From Enteractinococcus helveticum (GTDB lineage: Bacteria > Actinomycetota > Actinomycetes > Actinomycetales > Micrococcaceae), in contig NZ_LXEY01000005.1 of assembly GCF_001657475.1 (NCBI RefSeq), forward strand, positions 1 through 64,000: a stretch of DNA of 64,000 bases. Reading direction: 5' to 3'. Under the pieces are notes generated by a model that saw only the letters and a program-made list of their open reading frames with translations, was not told where the DNA came from and ran no database searches. Numbering within the stretch: position 1 is the stretch's first letter; every line of letters begins with the position of its first letter. Position numbers and translations under genes: made by a program. Of this stretch, positions 26,701 to 35,623 are shown one piece after another.

Positions 26701-27471
26701 ATGACCAAACCTGCCAAAGACACCGTACTGGACCGCGTGCTGCGCATCCTGTCAGCTTTTGATGCCCGCCGGCGGCACCTGTCCGTAGCCGAATTATGCC
26801 AGCTGGCCAATATCCCCTTAGCATCGACGTATCGTCTTGTGAGCCAACTGGCACAAGAAGATATTGTCACCCGCTATCCGGATGGCACCGTGGGGTTAGG
26901 TATGCGGTTATGGGAATTGGCCGCACGCTCTTCACCGGCAGTGAGTCTTCGAACCGCTGCCATGCCATTTTTGGACGACGTCCAAGCAATCTTTCGTCAA
27001 CACACCCAGCTATCGGTTTTAGACGATCACGAAGTCCTTGTCGTCGAACGCCTTTCCTCACGCAACTCGGTGGTCAATCAAGCCACGGTGGCGACGCGCA
27101 TGCCGATTCACACGGTGTCGATGGGTCTTGTCCAACTTGCATTCCAACCATCCCACGTCGTCGATGGTTATTTTGCCATGTATCCGGAGGCAATGCAGGT
27201 TAGTTATCCCAGCTCCGGCAGCATCATCAATACTCTGGCAAAGATTCGTCGTGAGGGATTTGCGATGCTTGATGGCATGCTCGACGACGGTACCACCGGT
27301 GCCGCGGTGCCGGTGTTCGACAAACCTTCAGGAAGACATCGGGTAGCGATCGCGGCCATCTCAGTGGTCATTCCTGATGATTTCGAACAACGTTCCGCCG
27401 TCATTCCGGTGTTAATGGCCGCCTCACGCGGACTTACCCGCGCACTGTATCCCGTCACTGAACCGAAATGA
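26701..27471 (+). CDS. IclR-family regulator, probable pobA/pca activator or repressor
   Basis: A 256-residue IclR protein. The N-terminal winged helix (LDRVLRILSAFDARRRHLSV, then CQLANIPLASTYRLVSQL) is followed by the effector domain with VGLGMRLWELAARS and GSIINTLAKIRREGFA. It lies 98 bp upstream of pobA in the same direction, so it may act as a PobR-like regulator sensing 4-hydroxybenzoate. GGTGGAAG precedes the ATG. A second IclR protein, PcaR-like, closes the cluster, so two effectors are probably sensed separately. Confidence 0.85.
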   Translation: MTKPAKDTVLDRVLRILSAFDARRRHLSVAELCQLANIPLASTYRLVSQLAQEDIVTRYPDGTVGLGMRLWELAARSSPAVSLRTAAMPFLDDVQAIFRQHTQLSVLDDHEVLVVERLSSRNSVVNQATVATRMPIHTVSMGLVQLAFQPSHVVDGYFAMYPEAMQVSYPSSGSIINTLAKIRREGFAMLDGMLDDGTTGAAVPVFDKPSGRHRVAIAAISVVIPDDFEQRSAVIPVLMAASRGLTRALYPVTEPK

Positions 27472-27489
27472 TTCTCACTCAATGAGAAT
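27471..27489. promoter_or_regulatory. Candidate operator upstream of pobA
   Basis: The palindrome ATTCTCA-CTCAA-TGAGAAT begins at the stop codon of the IclR gene, 80 bp before pobA. A second short palindrome, GTGTC-A-GACAC, lies at about 27511-27521. Either could be the site for the adjacent IclR protein. Confidence 0.45.
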
Positions 27490-27568
27490 GCAGTGGCGCA
27501 CACCACGGGTTGTGTCAGACACTTGGAGAGATACAGAACACCTTGAGGATTCATCGGCAGGAGTTTGA

Positions 27569-28759
27569 GTGACCATACAAACCGAAACCACGCAGGTGGG
27601 CATTGTTGGCGGCGGCCCAGCCGGACTGATGCTCTCGCATTTGCTGTCCCGAGCTGGCATTGACAACATCGTGTTGGAAGCCCGCGACCACGAGACCATC
27701 AAGAACACGCACCGCGCCGGGATCTTAGAGACCGGGGCCGTGGAGATGCTTACCGACTACGGGGTGGACTCTCGGATCAAAGAGATCGGCTACGAGCACC
27801 ACGGGATCGATCTACGCTTCAACGGTGAATCCCACCGGATTAACTTCAAAGAACTCGTTGATGCTTCGGTCTGGCTCTACCCACAAAACGAAGTTTTTGT
27901 TGACCTGGCCGCGGCCAGGTCTCGTGACGGGGGCGATGTACGCTATGAACATACCGTCATCGGCGTGGAAGATGCCGAAACCGATCAGCCGAAGATCCGA
28001 TACACGGATCATGAAGGCAACGAAGGCGTCATTCAGGCACGCATTATTGTTGGCACCGACGGCTCTCGCTCATTCTGCCGTCGCGCGATCCCATCCGAGA
28101 CGCGTCAAGAACACAAGATCGAATATCCCTTTGCCTGGTTTGGCATCCTCACCGAGGCCCCGCCAAGTGCAGAAGAACTCGTCTATGCGAACTCGCCTCG
28201 CGGGTTTGCACTGATTTCACAGCGCAACGAAACCGTCCAGCGTCACTATTTCCAGTGCGATCCTGACGAAAATCCAGATGACTGGACCGAAGATCAGATC
28301 TGGGACGAGCTGCAGGCTCGGGTTGATGGCCCGGATGGCTTCCAGCTCAAGCGCGGTCCGATCTTTGATAAGACCGTTTTGAAATTCCGCTCGTTTGTAG
28401 CCGAACCGATGCGCTGGGGTAACCTGTTCTTAGCCGGTGATGCCGGTCATACCGTTCCGCCAACCGGTGCGAAAGGGCTCAATCTTGCGTTTGCTGACGT
28501 CAAGATTCTGTTTAACGCATTGGAGGAATTCTTCAAGTCCGGCAGCACCACCGGAATTGATAATTACTCCGAAACTGCGCTCAAGCGTGTCTGGAAAGCC
28601 CAGAACTTCTCGTACTGGATGACCAGCATGCTGCACACCCGTGATGACGCCACCTCATTTGAAGCCCGTCGAGCCATCGGTGAACTCCAAACCGTGGTCG
28701 GTTCCAAATATGGTCGTCAATATCTAGCCGAATCATACTGTGGCTGGCCGCACGAATAA
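27569..28759 (+). CDS. pobA: 4-hydroxybenzoate 3-monooxygenase
   Basis: This 396-residue FAD enzyme hydroxylates 4-hydroxybenzoate to protocatechuate with NAD(P)H and O2. FAD motifs: GxGxxG as VGGGPAGLMLS, DG as VGTDGSRSFCRR, and GD as FLAGDAGHTVPPTGAKGLNLA. The WLYPQNEVFVDL segment is characteristic of PobA. The GTG start has AGGAG upstream. It feeds the protocatechuate dioxygenase genes that follow 28 nt later. Confidence 0.94.
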   Translation: MTIQTETTQVGIVGGGPAGLMLSHLLSRAGIDNIVLEARDHETIKNTHRAGILETGAVEMLTDYGVDSRIKEIGYEHHGIDLRFNGESHRINFKELVDASVWLYPQNEVFVDLAAARSRDGGDVRYEHTVIGVEDAETDQPKIRYTDHEGNEGVIQARIIVGTDGSRSFCRRAIPSETRQEHKIEYPFAWFGILTEAPPSAEELVYANSPRGFALISQRNETVQRHYFQCDPDENPDDWTEDQIWDELQARVDGPDGFQLKRGPIFDKTVLKFRSFVAEPMRWGNLFLAGDAGHTVPPTGAKGLNLAFADVKILFNALEEFFKSGSTTGIDNYSETALKRVWKAQNFSYWMTSMLHTRDDATSFEARRAIGELQTVVGSKYGRQYLAESYCGWPHE

Positions 28760-28787
28760 CCCACCGATACGACGAAAGGATTGCGAA

Positions 28788-29597
28788 GTGGCTGAAGATA
28801 CCGCACGCCTGGATCCACAGGCAACCACCGACCCGCAAGAAACCATCGACGCCGAAATCGCCCAGATCGAAGGCGATTACCGCGCCGGTGTCGAAGCAGA
28901 TCCATCCAAAGAGGAATCCCAGCCACGGTTGAATTACCCACCGTACCGCTCCTCGCTGCTGCGCCACCCGACCAAAGACCTGCACCACACCGACCCGGAA
29001 ACCATTGAGCTGTACTCGCCAGCTTTTGGTCACCGCGACGTGCACCTGCTGGAATCGGATCTGACCATCCAGCACAACGGTGAACCCATCGGTGAACGCA
29101 TCAAGGTTCGCGGTCAAGTCGTGGACGGCAACGGTCGTCCAGTGCGTGGTCAGCTCATCGAGATCTGGCAGGCCAACGCCGCCGGGCGCTATATTCACAA
29201 GCGCGACCAGCACCCCGCCCCAATCGATCCGAATTTCTCGGGTGTCGGCCGTGCAATTACCGGTGACGACGGATCCTATGAATTCACCACGATCAAACCG
29301 GCCCCATATCCGTGGAAGAACCACCACAACGCCTGGCGTCCGGCCCACATTCACTTCTCGCTGTTTGGTACCGATTTCACCCAGCGCATGATCACCCAGA
29401 TGTACTTCCCGGGCGATCCGCTATTCCCACTGGACCCGATCTACCAGGGCATCACCGATCAGAAAGCCCGCGATCGTCTGGTAGCAACCTATGACCACTC
29501 GGTAACTAGCCACGAGTGGAATACCGGCTACACCTTTGACATCGTATTGACCGGATCCCAGCGCACCTGGATGGAGGACGAAGACCATGACCACTAA
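28788..29597 (+). CDS. pcaH: Protocatechuate 3,4-dioxygenase beta subunit
   Basis: A 269-residue catalytic subunit. Iron ligands are visible: Tyr in AAGRYIH, Tyr in PYPWKNHH, and the two His of RPAHIHFS. The INTRADIOL signature IKVRGQVVDGNGRPVRGQ precedes them. It cleaves protocatechuate to 3-carboxy-cis,cis-muconate with PcaG. The GTG at 28788 (AAAGGA upstream) removes 16 residues from the longest frame. The N-terminal ~40 residues are acidic and longer than in proteobacterial PcaH. Overlaps pcaG by 11 nt. Confidence 0.94.
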   Translation: MAEDTARLDPQATTDPQETIDAEIAQIEGDYRAGVEADPSKEESQPRLNYPPYRSSLLRHPTKDLHHTDPETIELYSPAFGHRDVHLLESDLTIQHNGEPIGERIKVRGQVVDGNGRPVRGQLIEIWQANAAGRYIHKRDQHPAPIDPNFSGVGRAITGDDGSYEFTTIKPAPYPWKNHHNAWRPAHIHFSLFGTDFTQRMITQMYFPGDPLFPLDPIYQGITDQKARDRLVATYDHSVTSHEWNTGYTFDIVLTGSQRTWMEDEDHDH

Positions 29598-30180
29598 TGA
29601 CCTGACCCCAACACCCGGCCAAACCATTGGCCCATTCTTTGGCTACTTCAACGCCGCCGAAAACGTCCACCTGCCGTTTGAAAACGGCCAACACCTAGTC
29701 CCTGTCAGCGATGACCGCGCTATCCAGTTGACCGGTACCGTCTACGACGGCGCGGGCGAACCGATCCCCGATGCCATGCTGGAAATCTGGCAGGCCGATG
29801 AACACGGCAATATCCCCAACCAGGATGGTTCGCTGATCCGCGACCCATTCGCCTTCACCGGTTGGGGCCGAGCCACCACTGATAACGTGGGCACCTACCG
29901 TTTCACCACGGTCGAACCTGGCCGAACAGAAGACGGCAAACCACCGTTTATTCACATCGTCGTTTTTGCTCGCGGGATCCTCAATAAACTCCACACCCGC
30001 GCCTATATTCCAGACGCCGATGGTTTGGAAAATGATCCCACCATCGTGGCCCTGGGTGACCGCGCCGAAACCGTCATCGCCAAGCGCGACGGCAAACGCC
30101 TGATCTTGGACATTCACATTCAGGGTGACAACGAAACGGTCTTCTTCCAGTTCCCTGGCATGACCTATCCGAAACCATAG
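29587..30180 (+). CDS. pcaG: Protocatechuate 3,4-dioxygenase alpha subunit
   Basis: A 197-residue structural partner of PcaH, with the same beta fold (TPGQTIGPFFGYF at the start; LTGTVYDGAGEPIPDAMLEIWQ) but lacking the full set of iron ligands, as is normal. FIHIVVFARGILNKLHTRAY corresponds to the C-terminal core. GGAGG lies inside the end of pcaH, indicating coupled synthesis. Confidence 0.94.
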   Translation: MTTNDLTPTPGQTIGPFFGYFNAAENVHLPFENGQHLVPVSDDRAIQLTGTVYDGAGEPIPDAMLEIWQADEHGNIPNQDGSLIRDPFAFTGWGRATTDNVGTYRFTTVEPGRTEDGKPPFIHIVVFARGILNKLHTRAYIPDADGLENDPTIVALGDRAETVIAKRDGKRLILDIHIQGDNETVFFQFPGMTYPKP

Positions 30181-30193
30181 GTTTCACTTGACT

Positions 30194-30223
30194 GATACCC
30201 GCCCGTTTTCTCGGGCGGGTATC
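30194..30223 (+). promoter_or_regulatory. Intercistronic hairpin between pcaG and pcaB
   Basis: GATACCCGCCCG pairs perfectly with CGGGCGGGTATC around TTTTCT. Weak T content (GTTGTGT) follows, so partial termination or RNA processing is likely rather than a full stop. Confidence 0.6.
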
Positions 30224-30262
30224 GTTGTGTCTCAGACCATTTGCAGAAAGGGATACACCCAC

Positions 30263-31669
30263 GTGTACGATTTCGGCTTGCTCAGCCCCGTATGGGCCGG
30301 TACCCGCGCGGCAGAACTCACCTCCGATACCGCCTTCGCCCAGGCAATGCTCGATGTCGAAGTGGCCTGGTGCACCGCGCAGGTAAAATTCGGCACCGCA
30401 CCCGAATCCATCACCGCCGCGGTAGCCGCTGCTGGTGATATCGACGACTATGACCTGGTCGCCATCGCCAACCAGACCCCCAACGGGGCCAATGCCCTGA
30501 TCCCATTGCTGGCAGCAATGCGAGACAAGGTCGCCGCAACCAATGCCGACGCCGCAGCCTATGTGCACCGGGGTGCGACCTCCCAAGACATTATCGACAC
30601 GGCACTGATGCTGCTGACCGCACGGGTGGGTGAGCATGCCCTTGGGCACCTGAAAACTTCGGTGCGACAACTCACCGACCTGGCAGCAGCACATGCCAAC
30701 ACCGTGATGATCGGCCGCTCGCTGGATCAACACGCCCAACCCATCAGCTTTGGCTACCGGGTATCCCAGTGGATTGAAGCTCTTGGCAGCGCCGGGCAAC
30801 ACTTTGAGACCACGCTTGGCAACCTCCCGTTGCAGTGGGGCGGAGCCGTGGGGACCTCAACCTGGTGGGTCGATTACTTCCGGGCCGAGCAGCCCGAGAA
30901 CGATCCCATGTCGTTGGTCAACCGCCAGCGCGAATTATTGGCCGAAGAACTTGGATTATTCCCGGCCTCGGTGTGGCATGCCAACCGCATACCGGTCACC
31001 ACCGTCGCCCAAGCCGCATTCCAGATGGTTGCCGCCGCAGCAAAACTTGCCAACGACGTCCTCACCGCAGTCCAGGCAGAGCATGCAGAACTGGCCGAAC
31101 CCACCGCACCGGGCCGGGGCGGCTCCTCGGCCATGCCGCACAAAAACAATCCGGTGCTATCCATCCGATTGAAATCCGCGGCCCAGGTGGCAGCCGGTGA
31201 CCTCAATACACTACACACCGGCGTCATCGCCAATACTGCCGAACGTGCCGACGGCGGCTGGCATACCGAGTGGGCCGCGTTGCGCGATCTGCTGCGAACC
31301 ACCGGTGCTGTCACTGAGATTCTTGCCGAGCTGACCGGCGGGCTGGAAGTTTTCCCCGAGGCTATGCGTCGCAACCTGGACATTCACGGCAATTATCTGA
31401 TGCTAGGCCGGATCACCCAGTGGCTCGGGCCGGTGATCGAAGCCCACGGCGGTATGTCAGAGGGCACCGGGAAACAATTCGTCCAGACAACCTGTCAGCA
31501 AGCCATTGCCAATGGCGATGACCTGGCCGAGACACTTGTGGCCAACCTGCCCGAAGGTCTGGTGAGTGTCGATGCCGTCAACAAAGTATTAGATCCTTCC
31601 GGATACATGGGAGGAGCCGCGACCATCGTGGCAGAAGTCAATTCGCGTTATAGAAAGTGGAGCATATGA
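30263..31669 (+). CDS. pcaB: 3-carboxy-cis,cis-muconate cycloisomerase
   Basis: A 468-residue member of the fumarase/aspartase superfamily that lactonises carboxymuconate. The signature loop GGSSAMPHKNNPVLS, the His region YVHRGATSQDIIDTAL and GRSLDQHAQPISFGY are present. GTG at 30263 has AGAAAGGGA upstream and gives MYDFGLLSPVWAG, the normal N-terminus. It overlaps the next gene by 4 nt (ATGA). Confidence 0.93.
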   Translation: MYDFGLLSPVWAGTRAAELTSDTAFAQAMLDVEVAWCTAQVKFGTAPESITAAVAAAGDIDDYDLVAIANQTPNGANALIPLLAAMRDKVAATNADAAAYVHRGATSQDIIDTALMLLTARVGEHALGHLKTSVRQLTDLAAAHANTVMIGRSLDQHAQPISFGYRVSQWIEALGSAGQHFETTLGNLPLQWGGAVGTSTWWVDYFRAEQPENDPMSLVNRQRELLAEELGLFPASVWHANRIPVTTVAQAAFQMVAAAAKLANDVLTAVQAEHAELAEPTAPGRGGSSAMPHKNNPVLSIRLKSAAQVAAGDLNTLHTGVIANTAERADGGWHTEWAALRDLLRTTGAVTEILAELTGGLEVFPEAMRRNLDIHGNYLMLGRITQWLGPVIEAHGGMSEGTGKQFVQTTCQQAIANGDDLAETLVANLPEGLVSVDAVNKVLDPSGYMGGAATIVAEVNSRYRKWSI

Positions 31670-32865
31670 GCCAACCTACGATCTCCGGTATTCAATTCAC
31701 CGCACCAGATTCAACCAAACCACTGCTGGTTTTGGGCCCCGGGCTGGGAACCGCCGTTGAACCGCTATGGGGCAAAACCGCCCAACTGCTGGCCGAGCAC
31801 TATGAAATCATCGGCTATGACCTGCCCGGTCATGGACGCTCCGAACCATCCACCGAACAGTGGACCTTGGACGGACTCGCCGACGCCGTTGCCGCACTGA
31901 CCAGCGAAGCTCGCGGAACCACCGACCGCCAGGTGTTTTTTGCCGGGGTCTCCCTGGGCGGTGCTGTCGCCCAGCGTCTGGCATTACGCTACGGGGACCT
32001 CTTTACCCGCATCGCCATGGTCTGTTCCTCACCAAAATTCGGTACCGCACAAGCATGGCAGGAGCGCGCCGAGTTCGTCGCCAAAGCCGGAACCCCAGCA
32101 ATGGTGGAACGCTCTGCTAAGACCTGGTTTGCCGATGGATTCATTGAACACAACCCCACCGATTCGACTGCACTGTTGCACTCGCTGCAAAACGCCGAGC
32201 GCTTCTCGTATGCCCACGCCTCGATCGCCCTATCAGAATTCGATATGTCTGATGAGCTGGCGCAAGTTTCCACTCCCCTGCTCGCCCTGGCCGGTGAAAA
32301 AGACCCAGTCTCACCACCCGAGCATGCACGGACCGTGGCTGCAGCAGTCCAAAACGGTCAGGCGGCAGTGTTAGAAAACGTCGCTCACCAGGGCCCGACC
32401 GAAGATCCAGAAGGCACCGCAAAAATTCTGCACGCGTTCTTCTCGGGCCAAAACGTTGAGCAGCACGACGGCGACCAAACCATTGGCGAAATTTACGACG
32501 CCGGGATGGTCGTTCGTCGTGAGGTCCTCTCGGACGCGCACGTCGATCGAGCTACGGCCAACGCCGATGAGTTCACCTCAGACTTCCAGGAAATGATCAC
32601 CCGCTACGCCTGGGGCACCATCTGGACCCGCCCGGGCCTGGATCGCAAGATGCGTTCGGCGGTCACCCTGACTGCGATGGTCGCCGGGAAGTACTGGGAT
32701 GAGTTGGCCATGCACGTCAAGGCTGCCCGCCGCAACGGTCTCACCGTCGATGAGATCAAAGAGATCCTGTTGCAAACCGCCATTTATTGTTCGGTTCCTG
32801 CCGCCAACGTCGCATTCTCCGTGGCCAAACAGGCTCTTGCCGAATACGACGAACAAGAAGGCTAA
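31666..32865 (+). CDS. pcaL: Fused 3-oxoadipate enol-lactonase / 4-carboxymuconolactone decarboxylase
   Basis: A 399-residue bifunctional protein. Residues ~1-255 are an alpha/beta hydrolase (PcaD) with nucleophile Ser in AGVSLGGAVAQ, acidic residue in LAGEKDPVSPPEH and His in VAHQGPTE. Residues ~270-399 are a carboxymuconolactone decarboxylase (PcaC: RREVLSDAHVDRA, TWRPGLDRKMRS-like RPGLDRKMRSAVT, then CSVPAANVAFS). It performs two consecutive steps to 3-oxoadipate. The PcaDC (PcaL) fusion is characteristic of actinobacteria. The reading order here is hydrolase first. Confidence 0.93.
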   Translation: MSQPTISGIQFTAPDSTKPLLVLGPGLGTAVEPLWGKTAQLLAEHYEIIGYDLPGHGRSEPSTEQWTLDGLADAVAALTSEARGTTDRQVFFAGVSLGGAVAQRLALRYGDLFTRIAMVCSSPKFGTAQAWQERAEFVAKAGTPAMVERSAKTWFADGFIEHNPTDSTALLHSLQNAERFSYAHASIALSEFDMSDELAQVSTPLLALAGEKDPVSPPEHARTVAAAVQNGQAAVLENVAHQGPTEDPEGTAKILHAFFSGQNVEQHDGDQTIGEIYDAGMVVRREVLSDAHVDRATANADEFTSDFQEMITRYAWGTIWTRPGLDRKMRSAVTLTAMVAGKYWDELAMHVKAARRNGLTVDEIKEILLQTAIYCSVPAANVAFSVAKQALAEYDEQEG

Positions 32866-32879
32866 GGACTCGCAAGGCC

Positions 32880-32917
32880 AAGGGCTCGGTTCAATCACAC
32901 GATTGGACCGAGCCCTT
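32880..32917 (+). terminator. Terminator after the pobA-pcaHGB-pcaL operon
   Basis: A 17-bp stem with one G-U pair (32880-32896 and 32901-32917) around ACAC, followed by CGTTGTT. It divides the cluster into two transcription units. Confidence 0.8.
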
Positions 32918-32974
32918 CGTTGTTCGCCTGTGATGCATTCGTCACACAGGCTTTCGTTGTGTGATCTTCACCGC

Positions 32975-33019
32975 TATACTAAAAGAGTCACAGAACGAAC
33001 TTCTGTTCGCACAACGAAC
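32975..33019 (+). promoter_or_regulatory. pcaFIJ promoter and candidate PcaR operator
   Basis: A -10 TATACT (32975-32980) lacks a good -35, suggesting an activated promoter. Just downstream, CGAAC-TTCT-GTTCG (32996-33009) is an inverted repeat and a third CGAAC follows at 33015-33019. A similar CGAAC/GTTCG palindrome occurs near 38390. The PcaR-like IclR protein at the end of this operon is the likely ligand. Confidence 0.5.
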
Positions 33020-33056
33020 ATAAATCACGACCTTTGCTTCAGGCTCGGAAGGAATC

Positions 33057-34250
33057 ATGCAGCAGGTATATGTTTACGACGCGGTACGCACCCCGTTTGC
33101 AAAGATGGGCGGCGCGCTCGCCAAGGTCCGCCCGGACGATCTGGCCGCCACCGTTATCACCAAACTTCTAGAACGCCACCCAAACCTTGATCAGACGAAG
33201 ATCAACGACGTCGTCTTTGGCAATGCCAACGGCGCCGGTGAAGAAAACCGTAACGTCGCGCGCATGGCGACCCTGCTGGCCGGGCTGCCCACCTCCATCC
33301 CGGGTGTTACCGTCAACCGCCTGTGTGGTTCCTCGCTGGATGCCGCATTCCACGCCAGCTACTCGATTGGTGCCGGCGATAATGACCTGGTGATCACCGG
33401 TGGCACCGAGTCCATGTCGCGTGCCCCGTACGTGGTACCAAAACCTGAACGCGCCTTCCCTGCCGGCAACAGCCAGATGGTTTCCACCACGTTGGGCTGG
33501 CGCCTGGTTAACCCGAAGATGCCTGCCGAATACACGGTCTCGCTGGGTGAAGCCACCGAGCAACTCGTGGAAAAATACGGTGTCTCGCGCGAACGCCAGG
33601 ACCAGTTCGCCGCTCAGTCCCACCAGCGCGCATATGCCGCCTGGGAAGCCGGGCACTACGACAACCTGGTTGTGGCCGTTGACGACGTGACTCGCGATGA
33701 AACCATTCGCCCGGAGAGCACACCGGAAACCCTGTCCGGTCTGCGCACGGTCTTCCGGAAAGAAAACGGCACCGTGACCGCCGGTAACGCCTCGCCGATG
33801 AACGACGGCGCCGGCGTGGTGCTGATGGGCTCTGAAGCCGCCGCCGAAACCCTGGGCGCCGATCCGCTGGTGCGCGTCGTCTCGCGCGGTGCGGCTGCTA
33901 ATGAACCACAGTACTTCGGTGAAGCTCCAGTTCCTGCTGCCAACCTGGCGCTGAAACGCGCGGGTATTACCTGGGATCAGGTCGGTGCCATTGAACTCAA
34001 CGAAGCATTTGCCGCCCAGGTGATCGTGAACCTGGATTCCTGGGGCATTGCCCTGGATGACGAGCGCGTCAACGCCTGGGGTGGAGCAATTGCTCTGGGT
34101 CACCCGCTGGGTGCTTCCGGTTCGCGTGTGCTGGGGACCCTGGCACGCCGTCTGAAAGCAGAAAACCGCCGCTGGGGTGTCGCTGCACTGTGTGTCGGCG
34201 TGGGCCAGGGCGTTGCGATGGTTGTTGAAAACGAAGACGCCACTGAGTAA
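33057..34250 (+). CDS. pcaF: Beta-ketoadipyl-CoA thiolase
   Basis: A 397-residue thiolase that splits 3-oxoadipyl-CoA to succinyl-CoA and acetyl-CoA. The nucleophilic Cys lies in VNRLCGSSLDA (about residue 91), with NEAFAAQ, the His in GGAIALGHPLGASG and the second Cys in ALCVGVGQG. GGAAGGA precedes the ATG. The pcaFIJ grouping supports PcaF rather than a generic acetyl-CoA acetyltransferase. Confidence 0.93.
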   Translation: MQQVYVYDAVRTPFAKMGGALAKVRPDDLAATVITKLLERHPNLDQTKINDVVFGNANGAGEENRNVARMATLLAGLPTSIPGVTVNRLCGSSLDAAFHASYSIGAGDNDLVITGGTESMSRAPYVVPKPERAFPAGNSQMVSTTLGWRLVNPKMPAEYTVSLGEATEQLVEKYGVSRERQDQFAAQSHQRAYAAWEAGHYDNLVVAVDDVTRDETIRPESTPETLSGLRTVFRKENGTVTAGNASPMNDGAGVVLMGSEAAAETLGADPLVRVVSRGAAANEPQYFGEAPVPAANLALKRAGITWDQVGAIELNEAFAAQVIVNLDSWGIALDDERVNAWGGAIALGHPLGASGSRVLGTLARRLKAENRRWGVAALCVGVGQGVAMVVENEDATE

Positions 34251-34260
34251 AGGAAACGAT

Positions 34261-34965
34261 ATGACCAAGATTGTAGAATCCGCTGCGCAAGCCGTCGCCA
34301 ATATTGACGACGGATCCACGATCCTGATCGGTGGTTTTGGTAATGCCGGTCAGCCCATGGAATTAATTGGTGCCCTGCTTGAGGGCGGGGCCAAGAACCT
34401 GACGATCGTCAATAATAATGCTGGTCAGGCCGATGAGGGTTTGGCGCTGTTGATCAAAGAACGCCGCGTGGACAAGATCATTTGTTCGTTCCCACGCCAG
34501 TCCGACTCCTGGCACTTCGATGAGGCCTACCGTGCCGGGGAGATTGAACTTGAGCTCGTTCCGCAGGGCAACCTGGCCGAGCGGTTGCGCGCCGCTGGTG
34601 CCGGTATTGGGGCGTTCTTTAGCCCAACCGGTTACGGCACGATGCTGGCCGAGGGCAAAGAAACCCGTGAAATCAATGGGCGCAACTACGTGCTGGAATA
34701 CCCCATCCACGGCGATGTGGCACTGATCAAGGCGTTCAAGGCTGACGAGAAGGGCAATCTGCTCTACCGCAAGACTGCCCGGAACTTCGGTCCCATGATG
34801 GCCACCGCCGCTAAGCAAACCATTGTGCAGGTCGAAGAGATCCTGCCTACTGGTTCCCTGGATCCAGAAAACATTGTGACCCCGTCGATTTACACCGACG
34901 TGATGGTGGCCATCGAAACCGAATCGAGCGCCCTGGCCGCCCGTGAACAAGGAGCAAAGAACTAA
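34261..34965 (+). CDS. pcaI: 3-oxoadipate CoA-transferase subunit A
   Basis: A 234-residue alpha subunit of a family I CoA-transferase. The CoA-binding loop appears as ILIGGFGNAGQP near residue 22, and SPTGYGTMLAEGKETREINGRNYVLE is typical. It starts at the ATG with AAGGAAACG upstream, 10 nt after pcaF. With PcaJ it moves CoA from succinyl-CoA to 3-oxoadipate. SCOT-type acetoacetate transferases are close relatives; context decides. Confidence 0.9.
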   Translation: MTKIVESAAQAVANIDDGSTILIGGFGNAGQPMELIGALLEGGAKNLTIVNNNAGQADEGLALLIKERRVDKIICSFPRQSDSWHFDEAYRAGEIELELVPQGNLAERLRAAGAGIGAFFSPTGYGTMLAEGKETREINGRNYVLEYPIHGDVALIKAFKADEKGNLLYRKTARNFGPMMATAAKQTIVQVEEILPTGSLDPENIVTPSIYTDVMVAIETESSALAAREQGAKN

Positions 34966-34966
34966 C

Positions 34967-35623
34967 ATGCTACGTGATGAACGCGTTGACCGTAATACCC
35001 TGGCCGAAATTGTTGCCGGTGACATCGAACCCGGTTCTTTCGTCAACCTGGGCATCGGCCAGCCCACCCTGGTCTCCAACTACCTAACCGCAGAACACGA
35101 CGTCACCCTGCACACCGAAAACGGGATGCTGGGCATGGGTCGCGCCGCCGAAGAGGACGAGATTGACGGCGATCTGATTAACGCCGGCAAAATCCCCGTC
35201 ACCGAAACCCCGGGTGCGGCCTTCTTCCACCAGGCCGACTCATTTGCCATCATGCGCGGCGGCCACCTCGACGTGTGCGTGCTAGGTGCCTTCCAGGTGT
35301 CAGCCACCGGCGACCTGGCCAACTGGCACACCGGTGCACCGGATGCCATCCCCGCGGTGGGTGGGGCCATGGACCTGGCCATCGGCGCCAAACAGGTCTA
35401 TGTGATGATGAACCTGTTCACCCGTGACGGCGAGATCAAACTCGTGCCTGAAGCCACCTACCCGTTGACCGGTGTTGGCTGTGTGTCACGGTTGTACACC
35501 GACCACGGGATCTTTGAACTGTCCGAGTCTGGCACCGTGACCGTCAAGGGCCTGTTCGGGTTGACCTTCGAACAACTGCAGTCCAAGTCGGACATCGAAT
35601 TTGTTGATGCAACAGGAAACTAA
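34967..35623 (+). CDS. pcaJ: 3-oxoadipate CoA-transferase subunit B
   Basis: A 218-residue beta subunit carrying the catalytic glutamate in HTENGMLGMG (S/T-E-N-G motif, near residue 47). NLGIGQPTLVSNYL and GGHLDVCVLGAFQVS are conserved. It begins one base after the pcaI stop, with AGGAG inside the end of pcaI, so the two subunits are made together. It overlaps pcaR by 17 nt. Confidence 0.92.
   Translation: MLRDERVDRNTLAEIVAGDIEPGSFVNLGIGQPTLVSNYLTAEHDVTLHTENGMLGMGRAAEEDEIDGDLINAGKIPVTETPGAAFFHQADSFAIMRGGHLDVCVLGAFQVSATGDLANWHTGAPDAIPAVGGAMDLAIGAKQVYVMMNLFTRDGEIKLVPEATYPLTGVGCVSRLYTDHGIFELSESGTVTVKGLFGLTFEQLQSKSDIEFVDATGN

Noticed and set aside
33168-34319. Long minus-strand frame opposite pcaF and pcaI
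   Set aside because: It is a mirror of a high-G+C coding region; pcaF and pcaI are clear on the plus strand.
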